Shown here piece by piece: positions 1-8,412 of a DNA stretch of 64,000 bases (positions are counted from its first letter, which is position 1; the number at the start of each line of letters is the position of its first letter). The notes under the pieces are model-generated. The model saw nothing but the letters and a program-made list of their open reading frames with translations, was not told the origin of the DNA and did not search any database. The DNA comes from Streptomyces decoyicus (GTDB taxonomy: Bacteria > Actinomycetota > Actinomycetes > Streptomycetales > Streptomycetaceae): contig NZ_CP082301.1 of assembly GCF_019880305.1 (NCBI RefSeq), positions 186,001-250,000 of the forward strand, read 5' to 3'. The position numbers were made by a program, and so were the translations under genes.

Positions 1-259
1 GCCGCCAGAGACCGGAACGGATGTCGGTGCCTGTGCCGTCGCCCCTCCAGTCGATGTCGAAGAAGGCCATGAGGAAACCGACGGGACGGTCACCGTCAAG
101 GATGAGGCGGGGCCAAGCTATGCCGGGATACACATATGCCTCGGCCAGAGATTTCACGACCGGCGCGACCAAGTGCTCCTGATCCAGACGAACCCGCAGA
201 CCGATCGCTGCGTCGAAGTTGGCCGGGGTGATCTCCCGCAGACAGAGTGTGGTCGTCAT
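1..259 (-). CDS. GNAT-family N-acetyltransferase, N-terminal part (runs off left edge)
   Basis: The minus-strand frame opens at the ATG ending at 259 and stays open to base 1, so about 86 N-terminal residues are visible. They contain a 'LREITPANF' opening, a 'DQEHLVAPVVKSLAEAYVYP' block and 'PRLILDGDRPVGFLM'. This order is typical of spermidine/GCN5-related acetyltransferases (beta1, alpha1-alpha2, then the beta strand before the acetyl-CoA-binding core). The acetyl-CoA loop (R/Q-x-x-G-x-G/A) lies beyond the edge, so activity cannot be judged. The family transfers an acetyl group from acetyl-CoA to an amine. The substrate here is unknown. The start lies about 70 bp from the probable left end of the neighbouring IS element, so the native promoter may have been changed by that insertion. 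Confidence 0.75.
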   Translation of the reverse strand, partial: MTTTLCLREITPANFDAAIGLRVRLDQEHLVAPVVKSLAEAYVYPGIAWPRLILDGDRPVGFLMAFFDIDWRGDGTGTDIRSGLWR

Positions 260-327
260 GCAGGAACCCTAAGCCAGTCGATCAAGTGGACTCTGCGGAT
301 GCGTCGTCGGACGCGGGAACCCTGCTC

Positions 328-1274
328 GATAGCTCGTATGCCCCGGGCTCAGGCTCGGAGCCAGAGCCGTATGGCTGCGGTGGTGACGGTTCCGTGGAAG
401 ACGTAGGCCCGCTTGTCGTACCTGGTAGCTACCGCCCGAAACGTCTTCAGGGCGTTGATCGTCCGCTCAACTTCATTGCGGCGCCTGTATCTGTCCTTGT
501 CGAAAGCGGTCGGGCGACCGCCGTTGCTGCCTCGGCGTCGACGGTTGGCCCGCTGATCCTTCGGCTCCGGGATGGTGTGCTTGATCTGGCGTCGCCGCAG
601 GTAGCGACGGCTCCGGCGGGAACTGTATGCCTTGTCGCCGCCCAAGTGGTCGGGACGGGTGCGAGGGCGTCCGCCGCTCAGCCGCGGAACGCGGACGCAT
701 TCTAGGACTGGGATGAGCTGTGGGGAATCGCCCCACTGGCCCGGCGTAATTAGGAACGCGAGGGGGCGGAGTCTTCCTTCACTGACCAGATGGATCTTGC
801 AGGTGAGTCCGCCTCGGGAACGTCCCAGCGCCTCGTCGGGGCGGTGCTGAGCAGGCCGACCATGCCGGCCCGGAACGCGCGGTGCGGTCCTACGGGCGCC
901 CGAGGCGTGCTGGTGGGCTCTGCACGAGGTCGAGTCCACACTGACCATGCTCCAGTCGATCCGGCCCTCCGCGTCGGCATCGGCCTGGAGAGCCTGCAGA
1001 ATCCGTTCCCATGTGCCGTCCGCCGACCAGCGGCGATGCCGGTCATACACCGTCTTCCACTTTCCGAACCGCGGCGGCAGGTCTCGCCAGGTGACACCGG
1101 TCCGCTGACGGAAGAGAATGCCGTTGAGCACCCTGCGGTGACTCTTCCAACGCCCGCCCCGCCCCACGTTCTTCGGCAGGTGTGGTTCCAACCGAGTCCA
1201 CTCTGTATCCGACAGATCGCCCCGCCTCACGCAGGCCAGAACGACATGATCACTGCCCAGTCACACGAGCCATC
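328..1274. mobile_element. IS5-type insertion sequence with imperfect terminal inverted repeats
   Basis: A transposase frame (349-1230, minus) is bracketed by a 13-bp imperfect inverted repeat. The left copy is 328-340 (gatagctcgtatg). The right copy is 1262-1274, read on the other strand as gatggctcgtgtg, with 11 of 13 bases matching. The repeats lie 8 and 31 bp outside the coding frame, which fits a compact IS of about 950 bp. No convincing target-site duplication is visible. A CTAG at 1284-1287 just outside the right end could be part of one. The exact ends are therefore approximate. The right end interrupts a gene that follows the amino-acid permease. Confidence 0.55.
349..1230 (-). CDS. 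IS5-family DDE transposase, apparently full length
   Basis: This 293-aa transposase is of the IS5/IS427-like type common in Streptomyces. The N-terminal helix-turn-helix region opens '[19 protein letters not shown]' and continues through '[18 protein letters not shown]'. The first catalytic aspartate lies in '[15 protein letters not shown]', the second in '[10 protein letters not shown]', and the glutamate is in '[16 protein letters not shown]'. Length and all three DDE residues suggest a functional enzyme. Many relatives split this protein into two frames joined by programmed frameshifting, but here it is one uninterrupted frame. It catalyses cut-and-paste movement of the element. Several decayed relatives occur later in this window (6840-7165, 15195-16094, 26612-26990), but their protein sequences differ enough to be separate IS types. 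Confidence 0.9.
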   Translation of the reverse strand: MRRGDLSDTEWTRLEPHLPKNVGRGGRWKSHRRVLNGILFRQRTGVTWRDLPPRFGKWKTVYDRHRRWSADGTWERILQALQADADAEGRIDWSMVSVDSTSCRAHQHASGARRTAPRVPGRHGRPAQHRPDEALGRSRGGLTCKIHLVSEGRLRPLAFLITPGQWGDSPQLIPVLECVRVPRLSGGRPRTRPDHLGGDKAYSSRRSRRYLRRRQIKHTIPEPKDQRANRRRRGSNGGRPTAFDKDRYRRRNEVERTINALKTFRAVATRYDKRAYVFHGTVTTAAIRLWLRA

Positions 1275-1283
1275 AGACACTGC

Positions 1284-1377
1284 CTAGATGGCTGACATCG
1301 GCACCGTGGGCCGGGGCGGTGAAGGCGAGGGTGAGTGCGGCGTCGGCTGCTGCGATCCAGCGCCATGGTCGTCTCAT
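1284..1377 (-). pseudogene. Signal-peptide stub of a secreted protein, cut off by the IS5 element
   Basis: The ATG at 1375-1377 overlaps the TGA of the amino-acid permease (ATGA), the arrangement expected of a translationally coupled downstream gene. It encodes 'MRRPWRWIAAADAALTLAF' followed by 'TAPAHGADVSHLG', a textbook secretion signal: basic start, hydrophobic core and an A-H-G-A cleavage site. The frame then runs into the right end of the IS element and stops within a few codons. On the other side of the IS there is no continuation: a GNAT gene starts at 259 on the same strand. The insertion was therefore accompanied by loss of the mature part of the protein. Its function is unknown. Being coupled to an amino-acid permease, it may have been a secreted amidase or peptidase, but that is speculation. 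Confidence 0.6.
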
Positions 1378-2795
1378 GCATCGGGCTGGAGCCGGGGGGT
1401 GCGTCGGGAGATCCAGTAGCCGGCGCTGAGGAGGGCGAACCAGACCGCCCAGACGTACAGCGCCAGGCGGGTGTCGGCGTCCATCGCGATGAGGACGACG
1501 ACGAAGACGAGGACGGCGATGGCGATCCAGTTGGTGACCGGGGCTCCTGGCATGCGGAAGTCGGCGGCGGGCAGGAGTCCGGCGCGGGCCTTGGCCCGGT
1601 AGCGCAGGTGCGCGGCGAGAATCATGAACCAGGTCCACAGACCGGCGCACGTGCCGACCGAGGTGATGTAGACGAACGCCTTGTCCGGGGAAACGACGTT
1701 GACGATGAGCCCGATGCTCATGACCAGGGTGGACAGCACCAGTGCGGGCAGCGGGAGTTGGCGTCCGCTGAGCATGTTCATGGCGCCCGGGGCCTCGCCG
1801 TTGACGGCTAGGCCGCGCAGCATCCGGCCGGTGGAGTAGATGCCGGAGTTGCAGGAGGACAAGGCTGCGGTGAGGACGACGAAGTTCATGATTCCAGCGG
1901 CGCCGGGGATGCCGACCTTGGCGAAGACCTGCACGAAAGGGCTGACCCCGGGGGTGTACTCGGTCCAGCTGAAGACCGACAGCAGGACGATCAGCGCGCC
2001 GACGTAGAAGATGCCGATGCGGACCGGGAGGGTGTTGATCGCCTTGCGCAGGGTCTGCTTGGGGTTCTCGGCCTCGCCGGCGGTGACGCCGACGAGTTCG
2101 ACGCCGAGGTAGGCGAACACGACGCCCTGCATGGCGAGCATGGACTGCCAGACGCCGTGGGGTGCGAAGCCGCCGTCGGCCCACAGGTGCCGGACGGAGG
2201 CGGTGTCACCGGCGGAGGAGAACCCGAAGGTGAGCACGCCGATACCGATCACGATCAGCGCGATGATCGCGACTGCCTTGATCGAGGCGAACCAGAACTC
2301 CAGCTCGCCGAAGAGCTTGACCGAGACCAGGTTCGCGACGAAGAGCACGGCCAGTGCGGTGGCGGCGGTGGCCCACACCGGGACGGAGGGCCACCAGTAG
2401 GCGATGTAGTGGCCCGCGGCGGTCACCTCGGCCATACACGCGGAAACCCACGCGGCCCAGTACGACCAGCCGGTGGCGAAGCCCGCAAACGGGCCGAAGA
2501 ATTCGCGCGCGTAGTCGGCGAAACTCCCGGAGGTAGGGCGGTAGGTGAGCAGTTCGCCCAGGGCCCGCATGATGAAGAAGATGACGACGCCTGCCACGGC
2601 GTAACACGCGATCAGGCTCGGCCCGATCGTGGCGATGCCCGTACTGGAGCCGTAGAAGAGGCCGACACCGATGGCGCCGCCGATGGCGATCATCTGGACC
2701 TGGCGGGCGCTCAGCCCGCGCTGGTAGCCCTCGTTGGGAGTGCTCCCGGCGGCACTCGGGCCGCTGCCGTGGTGCTGCTCGGCTTGGGTGGTCAT
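1374..2795 (-). CDS. Amino-acid permease, APC superfamily (AAT type)
   Basis: This 473-aa polytopic membrane protein has about 12 hydrophobic segments. The first contains 'IAIGGAIGVGLFYGSS', the glycine-rich broken helix that binds the substrate alpha-carboxylate and amino groups in APC transporters. The overall pattern ('SFADYAREFFGPFAGF', 'GELEFWFASIKAVAI', 'GVELVGVTAGEAENP') matches proton-coupled D-Ala/D-Ser/Gly, GABA and aromatic amino-acid permeases. I cannot name the substrate. I chose the ATG at 2795 because aaaggtg lies about 9 bp upstream. An in-frame start at 2822 would add nine residues without a better ribosome site. The gene overlaps the downstream secreted-protein stub by ATGA, so the two were once an operon. 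Degradation and uptake of amino acids also fit the nearby M20 enzyme. Confidence 0.88.
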   Translation of the reverse strand: MTTQAEQHHGSGPSAAGSTPNEGYQRGLSARQVQMIAIGGAIGVGLFYGSSTGIATIGPSLIACYAVAGVVIFFIMRALGELLTYRPTSGSFADYAREFFGPFAGFATGWSYWAAWVSACMAEVTAAGHYIAYWWPSVPVWATAATALAVLFVANLVSVKLFGELEFWFASIKAVAIIALIVIGIGVLTFGFSSAGDTASVRHLWADGGFAPHGVWQSMLAMQGVVFAYLGVELVGVTAGEAENPKQTLRKAINTLPVRIGIFYVGALIVLLSVFSWTEYTPGVSPFVQVFAKVGIPGAAGIMNFVVLTAALSSCNSGIYSTGRMLRGLAVNGEAPGAMNMLSGRQLPLPALVLSTLVMSIGLIVNVVSPDKAFVYITSVGTCAGLWTWFMILAAHLRYRAKARAGLLPAADFRMPGAPVTNWIAIAVLVFVVVLIAMDADTRLALYVWAVWFALLSAGYWISRRTPRLQPDA

Positions 2796-3417
2796 GGTGG
2801 TGCACCTTTCGTTTCGTGCCATCGACGGCTGCCTCGACGGCAGGCGTGCGTGGTGCGTCCCGGGCCTTGCGAGACGCCTGTCCGAGCTCCACGGACCGTG
2901 CAGGCCCGTGGTCCGCTCGTGCTTGTGGGCGTCATGAACGACTTGCCCTTCAGGCGGAACGCATCATTTCGGCGCGGTGCCCAGAATTCTTAGAATTGCC
3001 GCAAGCCGACTCCGCAGCAGCACCTCAGGCAGTAGGACGAACTGGTCTGCACGCCGAATCCGGAAAAGCTGAAGGCTTTGGGGCGTGACATCGGCTACCG
3101 GTCGGGCGCTTCCTCGATGACCTACGCTCCGGCCATCGTTGCCGAGGTTCACTTAAAGGCTGGAATTTCACTGACAAGCAGCTCCGCGGTGACCGCCCGA
3201 GCCGTCACGTAACTCCAGGTCAATCTGCTGGCGAGATACGCGTGACGGGGCTGCGCCACCGAAGCAGCCCCCGGCGCATGCACATGTCTTGCGGAACTGC
3301 ATGGGAAAGCTATTACGGGGTGGGCCGTCGATCCGCGGATGTCCGACTTACAGGGGCCGGCACGGCTGGGCGGGGACAACTGATGTCTGACAGGCAGACG
3401 GTTCGATGCACTGCCTG
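2796..3417. other. Intergenic region with an AT-rich palindrome upstream of the permease
   Basis: No convincing gene lies between the permease and the M20 enzyme; both are read leftwards. The stretch must hold the permease promoter. The sequence aattct-t-agaatt at 2985-2997 is a perfect 6-bp inverted repeat with a 1-bp spacer, conspicuous for its A/T content in this GC-rich DNA, about 190 bp upstream of the permease start. It is a candidate operator. Short open frames in 2964-3210 show no recognisable family. The part from about 3150 to 3417 downstream of the M20 stop on its strand shows nothing definite. Confidence 0.4.
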
Positions 3418-4692
3418 TTACTTGGTACCGGCGGCACGCAGCGTGGTGAGAACCAGCGTGCGGGTCACGTCGACGATTTCGGGGAGGGAGACCTGTTCCC
3501 GGGGACCGTGTGCCAGGCGCACATCGCCTGGTCCGAACTGCAGTGTCGGTACGCCCGCCGCCGCGTACAGACGCAGGTCGCTTCCGTAGGGGGCGCCGCG
3601 CTCGCGCAGTGGTGGCCTGCCGGTGAGATCTGCGTGCGCGTCGCGGACGAGATCGCGCAGGGGGTGACCGGTTGGCAGTGCGCCACTGGCGTACTGGCCT
3701 CCCGGCCAGGTCACTACGGCTGGATGGTCGCGCAGCCATGGGTCGTCCGCGCAGGTTTCGGCCACGCAGAGTTCGAATTCGGCTCGTGCGGCTTCGGGGT
3801 CCTCGCCCAACCGGACGCCCAACCGCCCCTCGGCGGTGAGCAGGTCGGGAATGCTGCTCGGCCAGGTCCCGGCGCGCAGTGTGCCGACGGACAGGGCGTA
3901 CGGCGTCCGGTATTCCGCCATCAACGGATCGGAGGCGGCGTTGCGGCGCGCTTCCAGCAGGGCGAGTGCCCGGTGGATCGGTGTGTAGGCGTCGATGGCG
4001 CTGCACCCCGCGTCAGGTGTGCTGGCATGGGTCGCCTTGCCGGGAACGTCGATGCGGAAAGTCAGCGCGCCCGCGTTCGCGGTCATCAGCGTGCCGCTGG
4101 TCGGTTCGGTGATGATGCAGGCGTCGCCGATGTGCCCGCGCCGGAGTGTGCCGAAGGCCCCGAGCCCGCCGTCCTCCTCGCTGACCACGAAATGCGCTGC
4201 CGCCTTGCCGCGCAACGTCGCGCCACTGGCCTGGATCGCGGCGAGCGCGGCAAGGTTGGCCACGACTCCCGCCTTCATGTCGCAAGCTCCCCGGCCGTGA
4301 ACGACATCCCCCGTCACCCGTGGCACGAACGGATCGCCTTCCCACTGCGCCGCATCGCCGGGCGGCACGACGTCGACGTGCCCCTGCAGGATCACCGTCG
4401 GCCCGTCACCACCGCCCGTCGTGGTCCCTACCAGCCCCCATGCCTCCTCGCGCGGCACCTCGGTACCGGGAAAGTGCGGGCTGGCGCGCAGTGCCGGCAG
4501 ATCCATGGACCACAAGTCCACCTCCAGACCTAGCCGGTCGAGGTGGCGGGCCAGCCGGTGCTGCATCTCGGACTCGGCAGCGCTCCCGGTCACACTCGGG
4601 ATTGCGAGCAGGTCGAGCAGCGTGTCGACTATCGCTTCCTCGTCGATCGCCTTCAGCGCCGCAGACTCCTCGGCGCTCAATGGTGTAGTCAT
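3418..4692 (-). CDS. M20-family metallopeptidase / N-acyl-amino-acid deacylase (ArgE/DapE type)
   Basis: This 424-aa enzyme has all the dinuclear-zinc landmarks of the M20 family: 'GHVDVVP' (His105, Asp107), 'GRGACDMKAG' (bridging Asp138), 'VVSEEDGG' (general base Glu172 and metal ligand Glu173), 'ITEPTSG', and a late His in 'VRLAHGPREQ'. A lid/dimerisation domain sits between the two halves ('GKATHASTP'). Such cytoplasmic enzymes hydrolyse N-acyl amino acids or small dipeptides (acetylornithine, succinyl-diaminopimelate and similar). The exact substrate is not deducible. The ATG at 4692 is chosen for the ggaagag upstream; in-frame ATGs further up lack a ribosome site. It follows a LysR gene on the same strand by 142 bp, and a DapA-like aldolase is divergent, so the three probably form one catabolic unit. 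Confidence 0.85.
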   Translation of the reverse strand: MTTPLSAEESAALKAIDEEAIVDTLLDLLAIPSVTGSAAESEMQHRLARHLDRLGLEVDLWSMDLPALRASPHFPGTEVPREEAWGLVGTTTGGGDGPTVILQGHVDVVPPGDAAQWEGDPFVPRVTGDVVHGRGACDMKAGVVANLAALAAIQASGATLRGKAAAHFVVSEEDGGLGAFGTLRRGHIGDACIITEPTSGTLMTANAGALTFRIDVPGKATHASTPDAGCSAIDAYTPIHRALALLEARRNAASDPLMAEYRTPYALSVGTLRAGTWPSSIPDLLTAEGRLGVRLGEDPEAARAEFELCVAETCADDPWLRDHPAVVTWPGGQYASGALPTGHPLRDLVRDAHADLTGRPPLRERGAPYGSDLRLYAAAGVPTLQFGPGDVRLAHGPREQVSLPEIVDVTRTLVLTTLRAAGTK

Positions 4693-4834
4693 CGTGATCT
4701 CTTCCATCGTCAGCGGCGGAACGGGTACGAAACCGCCTGGCCTAGCGCCTGGCACCCGCAGCAGCCGTCCGAACGGATCTGTCAGGACCTGCACATTCAT
4801 GACTGAGGGATGGGCCTGGATCCACGGTTCGTAG

Positions 4835-5830
4835 TCAACTCGCTGGGTCCGACTCGGCGACCTGCTCCAGCAACGCCCGTGCGGAATCCGCGTAACGCAT
4901 CGCGGGCTCCTCCTCCGGCTCTGAACCAATCATGCAGCTCACTGCCGCTCTTGCCGCAGCCACGAAAGCGGCGATCGCCGGATGAGTACCGCCGCCCGCG
5001 CGAAAGGCGACCTTCGATCGACGGAACAACGGCAACTTGGTCAGCACCACGCCTGTGGGGCTTTGTGCACTGGCCATTTCCGGTACGAATCCGGCCCCTT
5101 GCCCGGTGGCGGCCAGGGCGAGCACTGTGCGGAAATCGTTGACCTGGTGGCGAATTCTCGGCTGGAACCCGGCCGCCTGGCAGGCGCGTACGGCCATCGC
5201 GTGACCGGTCGTGCCGTCCCGTGCGGTGATCCACGGGGCCTCGGCATAGGGGCCGAGCAGCTCTGCCAGCGTGTCGCTGCCGCCGGTGTTCTTGGTCGCG
5301 GTGTTGGTGACGAGGTACATCGGCTCTTCCAGCAGGGGTACCTCGTCCACTGTGGTGTCCGGTGACGCGGGTACGAAGTCGTAGTCGTGGACAAGGGCCA
5401 CGTCGAGTTCGCCGGCTCGCAGGCCGTCGGAGACGCGGGCGGAGTCGATTTCCTGCACCATCGGTTCCAGTGCGGGATGCCGCTGGGCCAGCTCGGCCAG
5501 CGTGGCGGGCACGATGGTGTGGCCGCCGGAGGGGAAGGTCCCGATACGTAGCGGCCCGCCGATGCCGTCCCGGGCGCCGGCCAACTCGGCGACCGCCAGC
5601 TCGAGGCGTTGCAGCACGGCGTCGGCGTGTGCGACGAGGGACCGGCCTGCGGGCGTGAGGACCACGCGCCTGCCGCTGCGCTCCAGCAAAGCCACGCCTG
5701 CCTCGCGTTCCAGCACACCCAGCTGCTGGGACACGGCTGATGCGGTGAAGGTGAGCGCCTCGGCCACGGCCGCGATCGTGCCCCGCCGGTCCAGTTCGCG
5801 CAGCAGGTGGAGACGACGAACATCAAGCAT
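4835..5830 (-). CDS. LysR-family transcriptional regulator
   Basis: This 331-aa protein has an N-terminal winged HTH ('MLDVRRLHLLRELDRRGT', 'TASAVSQQLGVLEREAGV', 'LLERSGRRVVLTPAGR') followed by a two-lobed periplasmic-binding-like effector domain starting near residue 92 ('GPLRIGTFPSGG'). This matches LysR regulators. The gene is divergent from the DapA-family gene at 5901, the classic LysR layout in which the regulator controls the divergent target and itself. A palindrome with a T-N11-A core overlaps its own ATG. Its natural inducer is unknown but is likely a substrate or product of the aldolase or the M20 enzyme. Confidence 0.92.
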   Translation of the reverse strand: MLDVRRLHLLRELDRRGTIAAVAEALTFTASAVSQQLGVLEREAGVALLERSGRRVVLTPAGRSLVAHADAVLQRLELAVAELAGARDGIGGPLRIGTFPSGGHTIVPATLAELAQRHPALEPMVQEIDSARVSDGLRAGELDVALVHDYDFVPASPDTTVDEVPLLEEPMYLVTNTATKNTGGSDTLAELLGPYAEAPWITARDGTTGHAMAVRACQAAGFQPRIRHQVNDFRTVLALAATGQGAGFVPEMASAQSPTGVVLTKLPLFRRSKVAFRAGGGTHPAIAAFVAAARAAVSCMIGSEPEEEPAMRYADSARALLEQVAESDPAS

Positions 5831-5845
5831 AAGTTCAGCTTAGGC
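5827..5845. promoter_or_regulatory. Candidate LysR operator (GC-N-TAAG-N5-CTTA-N-GC)
   Basis: The sequence gcataagttcagcttaggc is an interrupted palindrome: seven-base arms match at all but one position around a 5-bp spacer. It contains T5830 and A5842 eleven bases apart, the T-N11-A core of LysR boxes. It overlaps the ATG of the LysR gene (5828-5830) and lies 56 bp before the divergent aldolase start. That position suits negative autoregulation and control of the divergent promoter. This is inferred from sequence only. Confidence 0.5.
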
Positions 5846-5900
5846 ATGAAGATAGAAATCAGAAATGGATCTACCGGTTCAGTTGAGCCAGGGTGGGACC

Positions 5901-6815
5901 ATGAAGCCCAATCCGACCTTCAACGGCCTGTACGTCCCCTTGGTGACTCCGTTCACCAACGACCTGCGCTTGGCCCCCGATGCGCTGGCCCGACTCGCGG
6001 ACGAGGCGCTGTCGGCCGACGCCTCCGGACTCGTCGCCCTCGGGACCACCGCGGAATCAGCCACGTTGACCGCGGAGGAGATGCAGACTGTGGTGCGAAT
6101 CTGCTCGGCCGCCTGCCGAGCTCACGGCGCCCCGCTGATCGTCGGGGTCGGCACCAATGACACCGCCACCGCCATCACGTCGCTGCGCGAGCTGGCGGCC
6201 ACCGGCGACGTCGCCGCGGCGCTGGTTCCCGCACCGCCCTACATCCGCCCCGGTGAAGCGGGGACACTGGCGCATTTCACCGCGCTGGCCGAACACGGCG
6301 GCATACCGCTGATCGTGTACGACATCCCCTACCGCACGGGACAGACTCTCAGCGCCGGCACGGTCGCAGCACTCGGCCGACTACCAGGGATCGTCGGTAT
6401 CAAGCACGCGACCGGTGCGATCGACGCGACCACGGTGGAGTTGCTCGCCTCTCCCCCGCCCGGCTTCGCCGTGCTCGGTGGCGATGACGTCGTCCTATCA
6501 CCGCTCGTCGCGGCGGGCGCCCACGGCGGAATCGTCGCATCGGCCAATGTGCGCACCGCCGACTACGCCGAACTGATCTCGTTGTGGCGCCACGGCTCCG
6601 GTGCACCTGCCCGCAGGCTCGGGGCCGATCTGGCCCGCTTGTCCGCTGCCCTGTTCGCCGAACCGAACCCGACGGTGATCAAGGGAGTACTGCATGCTCA
6701 GGAACGCATTCCCAGCCCGGCCGTCCGGATGCCGTTGCTGGCCGCCTCCACCAGCACGGTCCGCCGAGCGGCGCTCCTGGCCGGCAGTCGTGCACGCCAC
6801 GCGTCCCCAGCCTGA
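5901..6815 (+). CDS. Dihydrodipicolinate synthase / N-acetylneuraminate lyase family class I aldolase
   Basis: This 304-aa TIM-barrel aldolase is of the usual family length. It shows the NAL/DHDPS landmarks: 'GLYVPLVTPF' at the N-terminus, 'ALGTTAES' (Thr49-Thr50, pyruvate-binding loop, with A in place of the usual G), 'YDIPYRTG' (Tyr140 and Arg145), and 'GIVGIKHATG' with the Schiff-base Lys168. The family condenses or cleaves pyruvate or another 2-oxoacid with an aldehyde. An isolated copy divergent from a LysR gene and near an M20 deacylase is more likely a catabolic or specialised aldolase than the lysine-pathway DapA. I chose the ATG at 5901 for the gggtggg 5-10 bp upstream. The regulator's operator lies just upstream. 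Confidence 0.85.
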   Translation: MKPNPTFNGLYVPLVTPFTNDLRLAPDALARLADEALSADASGLVALGTTAESATLTAEEMQTVVRICSAACRAHGAPLIVGVGTNDTATAITSLRELAATGDVAAALVPAPPYIRPGEAGTLAHFTALAEHGGIPLIVYDIPYRTGQTLSAGTVAALGRLPGIVGIKHATGAIDATTVELLASPPPGFAVLGGDDVVLSPLVAAGAHGGIVASANVRTADYAELISLWRHGSGAPARRLGADLARLSAALFAEPNPTVIKGVLHAQERIPSPAVRMPLLAASTSTVRRAALLAGSRARHASPA

Positions 6816-6839
6816 CCTCAAGCCAAGGAGCGCATGCAA

Positions 6840-7165
6840 CTGGGGCCGCTGACTGGTCACTCCAGCGGAGTCCACCGACACGGTCCAGTTGAGGGCTCGT
6901 CCGCGTCGGCCTGGGCCATCAGCGCGGTGAACACTCGCTCCCTTGCCGTCGATGGCCCACATCCGTAGGCGGTTGTAGACGCCTCGCCAGTTGCCGTATT
7001 TCTCCGGCAGGTGGATCCACTGCGTTCCGGTCTGGCACTTGGCGATCGCGTCGATCACCTCGCGGTGGTCACGCCGGCGTCCCCCCTCGGCGTCCGGCCC
7101 GGAAGCAACGGCTCGATTCGCGCCCCCTGCGCATCCGTTAACGGCACACCAGGACCAACGACCAG
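6840..7165 (-). pseudogene. Frameshifted N-terminal remnant of an IS5-family transposase
   Basis: On the minus strand the segment reads 'VPLTDAQGARIEPLLPGRTP', then after a one-base shift in a run of six G near 7085 'RRRDHREVIDAI', 'TGTQWIHLPEKYGNWRGVYN' and 'ALNWTVSVDSAGVTSQ'. This is the N-terminal helix-turn-helix plus the first catalytic Asp of an IS5-type transposase. The rest, including the second Asp and the Glu, is missing, because the segment abuts the 3' end of the aldolase gene. The remnant is not functional. It marks an old insertion next to the aldolase. Confidence 0.7.
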
Positions 7166-7929
7166 CTGATTCACACGAAACGCGGAGCCGGGCCCGCCAC
7201 GCAAGGGCGAGGTCACGCGGCGAGAGCGACGGCCACCGACGGCCGTGCCACGGTTCAGACGACCGGTGCCACGGCCTCAGCTCCCGCCGCGGGCGCTGCG
7301 GCCGGCTGCGGTGGCGGCGATGTCATGTGTCGGCGAGGAAGCGCGCCGCCGCTTCAGTGAAACGCTGCACGGCGACGTCCAGCTTGGCGTAGCGGTTGCG
7401 GACGGTGTGACCTGCATCGCCGGAGTTCGCGACGGCACGCGGCAACGACCACGAGCGGCCCGCAAACACTCCCGTCCTGTGAGCTCCGTTGGTCTCTCAC
7501 CGCCGGCGGCATCGAGTGCAACACGTTGCTGCAGCTCGCCGTCGGCTGCGAGGACACTGCCGTGGAGTTCGAGCGGGTGGAGCCAACGCGTCCGGTCCTG
7601 CCGGCATTCATTCCGGCTGTCTACTGGCCCCCCGAGGCGGACTCACGGGGTCCGCGGCATGGGCAGACGCGTTCGCGGCTCTTCCCGGCAAGCCGGACGC
7701 AGCGGGGCGCGCAGGCGCACGGGCCTGCGGCGCACCGTGTGGCGGCTGAGCGGCACAGCTCACCGGCCGGCCAGGGCTGGGCTCACCGCGGCCGAGACCC
7801 CCGCTGAGATCAGCGCCGTCACCACAGCTCCTGGACGCCGCCGAACCGTCCGGGATCTCGAAGCCAAGCGAGCTGAGCGCGGCTTCTGCGACCCGCTGGT
7901 CCTGCTCGTAGCTGCCGCCGGAGATGCCG
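7166..7929. other. Degenerate region with protein-like debris
   Basis: No intact gene can be supported. On the minus strand a coding-like C-terminus reads 'NRYAKLDVAVQRFTEAAARF' and ends at a stop at 7323-7325; I do not recognise the family. Further right on the same strand is a fragment of a GlcG/HbpS-type domain, listed separately. The whole stretch looks like a graveyard between the IS5 remnant on the left and an IS701-type remnant on the right. Confidence 0.4.
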
Positions 7930-7958
7930 GCGCCACCGATGACCTCGCCCGCCCACCG
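7845..7958 (-). pseudogene. C-terminal fragment of a GlcG/HbpS-family protein
   Basis: The minus strand reads 'WAGEVIGGAGISGGSYEQDQ' followed by 'RVAEAALSSLGFEIPDG'. This is the conserved end of the GlcG/HbpS (DUF336) fold, where intact proteins have a V/I-G-A/G-x-G-V-S-G-G turn and a final helix. The first two thirds of the domain are absent and the frame degrades on both sides. Intact members bind haem or act as small accessory proteins. Here it is only a relic. Confidence 0.5.
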
Positions 7959-8295
7959 GGAGGTGCAGTTCTGGGTCTCCAACCTGCCCGACGGCACCCG
8001 CTCACTATGCTCGTGCGGCTGGCCAAGTTCCGCCGGCGGATCGAGCGTGACTACCGCGAGAGGGAACAGGCCCTGGTCCTGGCCCCTTTCGAGGGCCGCA
8101 CCTGAACGGCTGGCATCACCACGTCACCCTCGTCTCCGCCGCCCAGGCCTTCTGCACACTCCAGCGACCGGCCCGGAGCCCCAAAAGACCGGAGCCCCAA
8201 AAGAAACGGTGCCGGCCTGACGCTCTACCAGGCCGTCCGCGAGATCCAGTTGCTCCTGGCCGGTCCGCCCTCGGCACGTTGACAGGCGTCTGTCG
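7930..8295 (+). pseudogene. C-terminal remnant of an IS701-type transposase
   Basis: Three frames together reproduce the end of an IS701/IS4-like DDE transposase: 'VQFWVSNLPDGTR', then 'LVRLAKFRRRIERDYRER' with the catalytic Glu in the R-x-x-I-E-x-D-Y signature, then 'GWHHHVTLVSAAQAFC', then a C-terminal 'LTLYQAVREIQLLLAG'. At least two frameshifts and a stop interrupt it. A 15-bp direct duplication (cggagccccaaaaga, two copies within 8173-8204) lies inside the fragment. It ends just before the FAD monooxygenase gene and may still contribute to its promoter region. Confidence 0.65.
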
Positions 8296-8412
8296 ACATG
8301 TTGCTATGAGGCGCTGCTCAGCCGGACCTGCGTCGCGTCGCACATGCCGCTCGGGCACCGAATCGACCGCCACTTGACCGGGGCGGCGCACCCGAAGCCA
8401 GAGCGAGGACCC

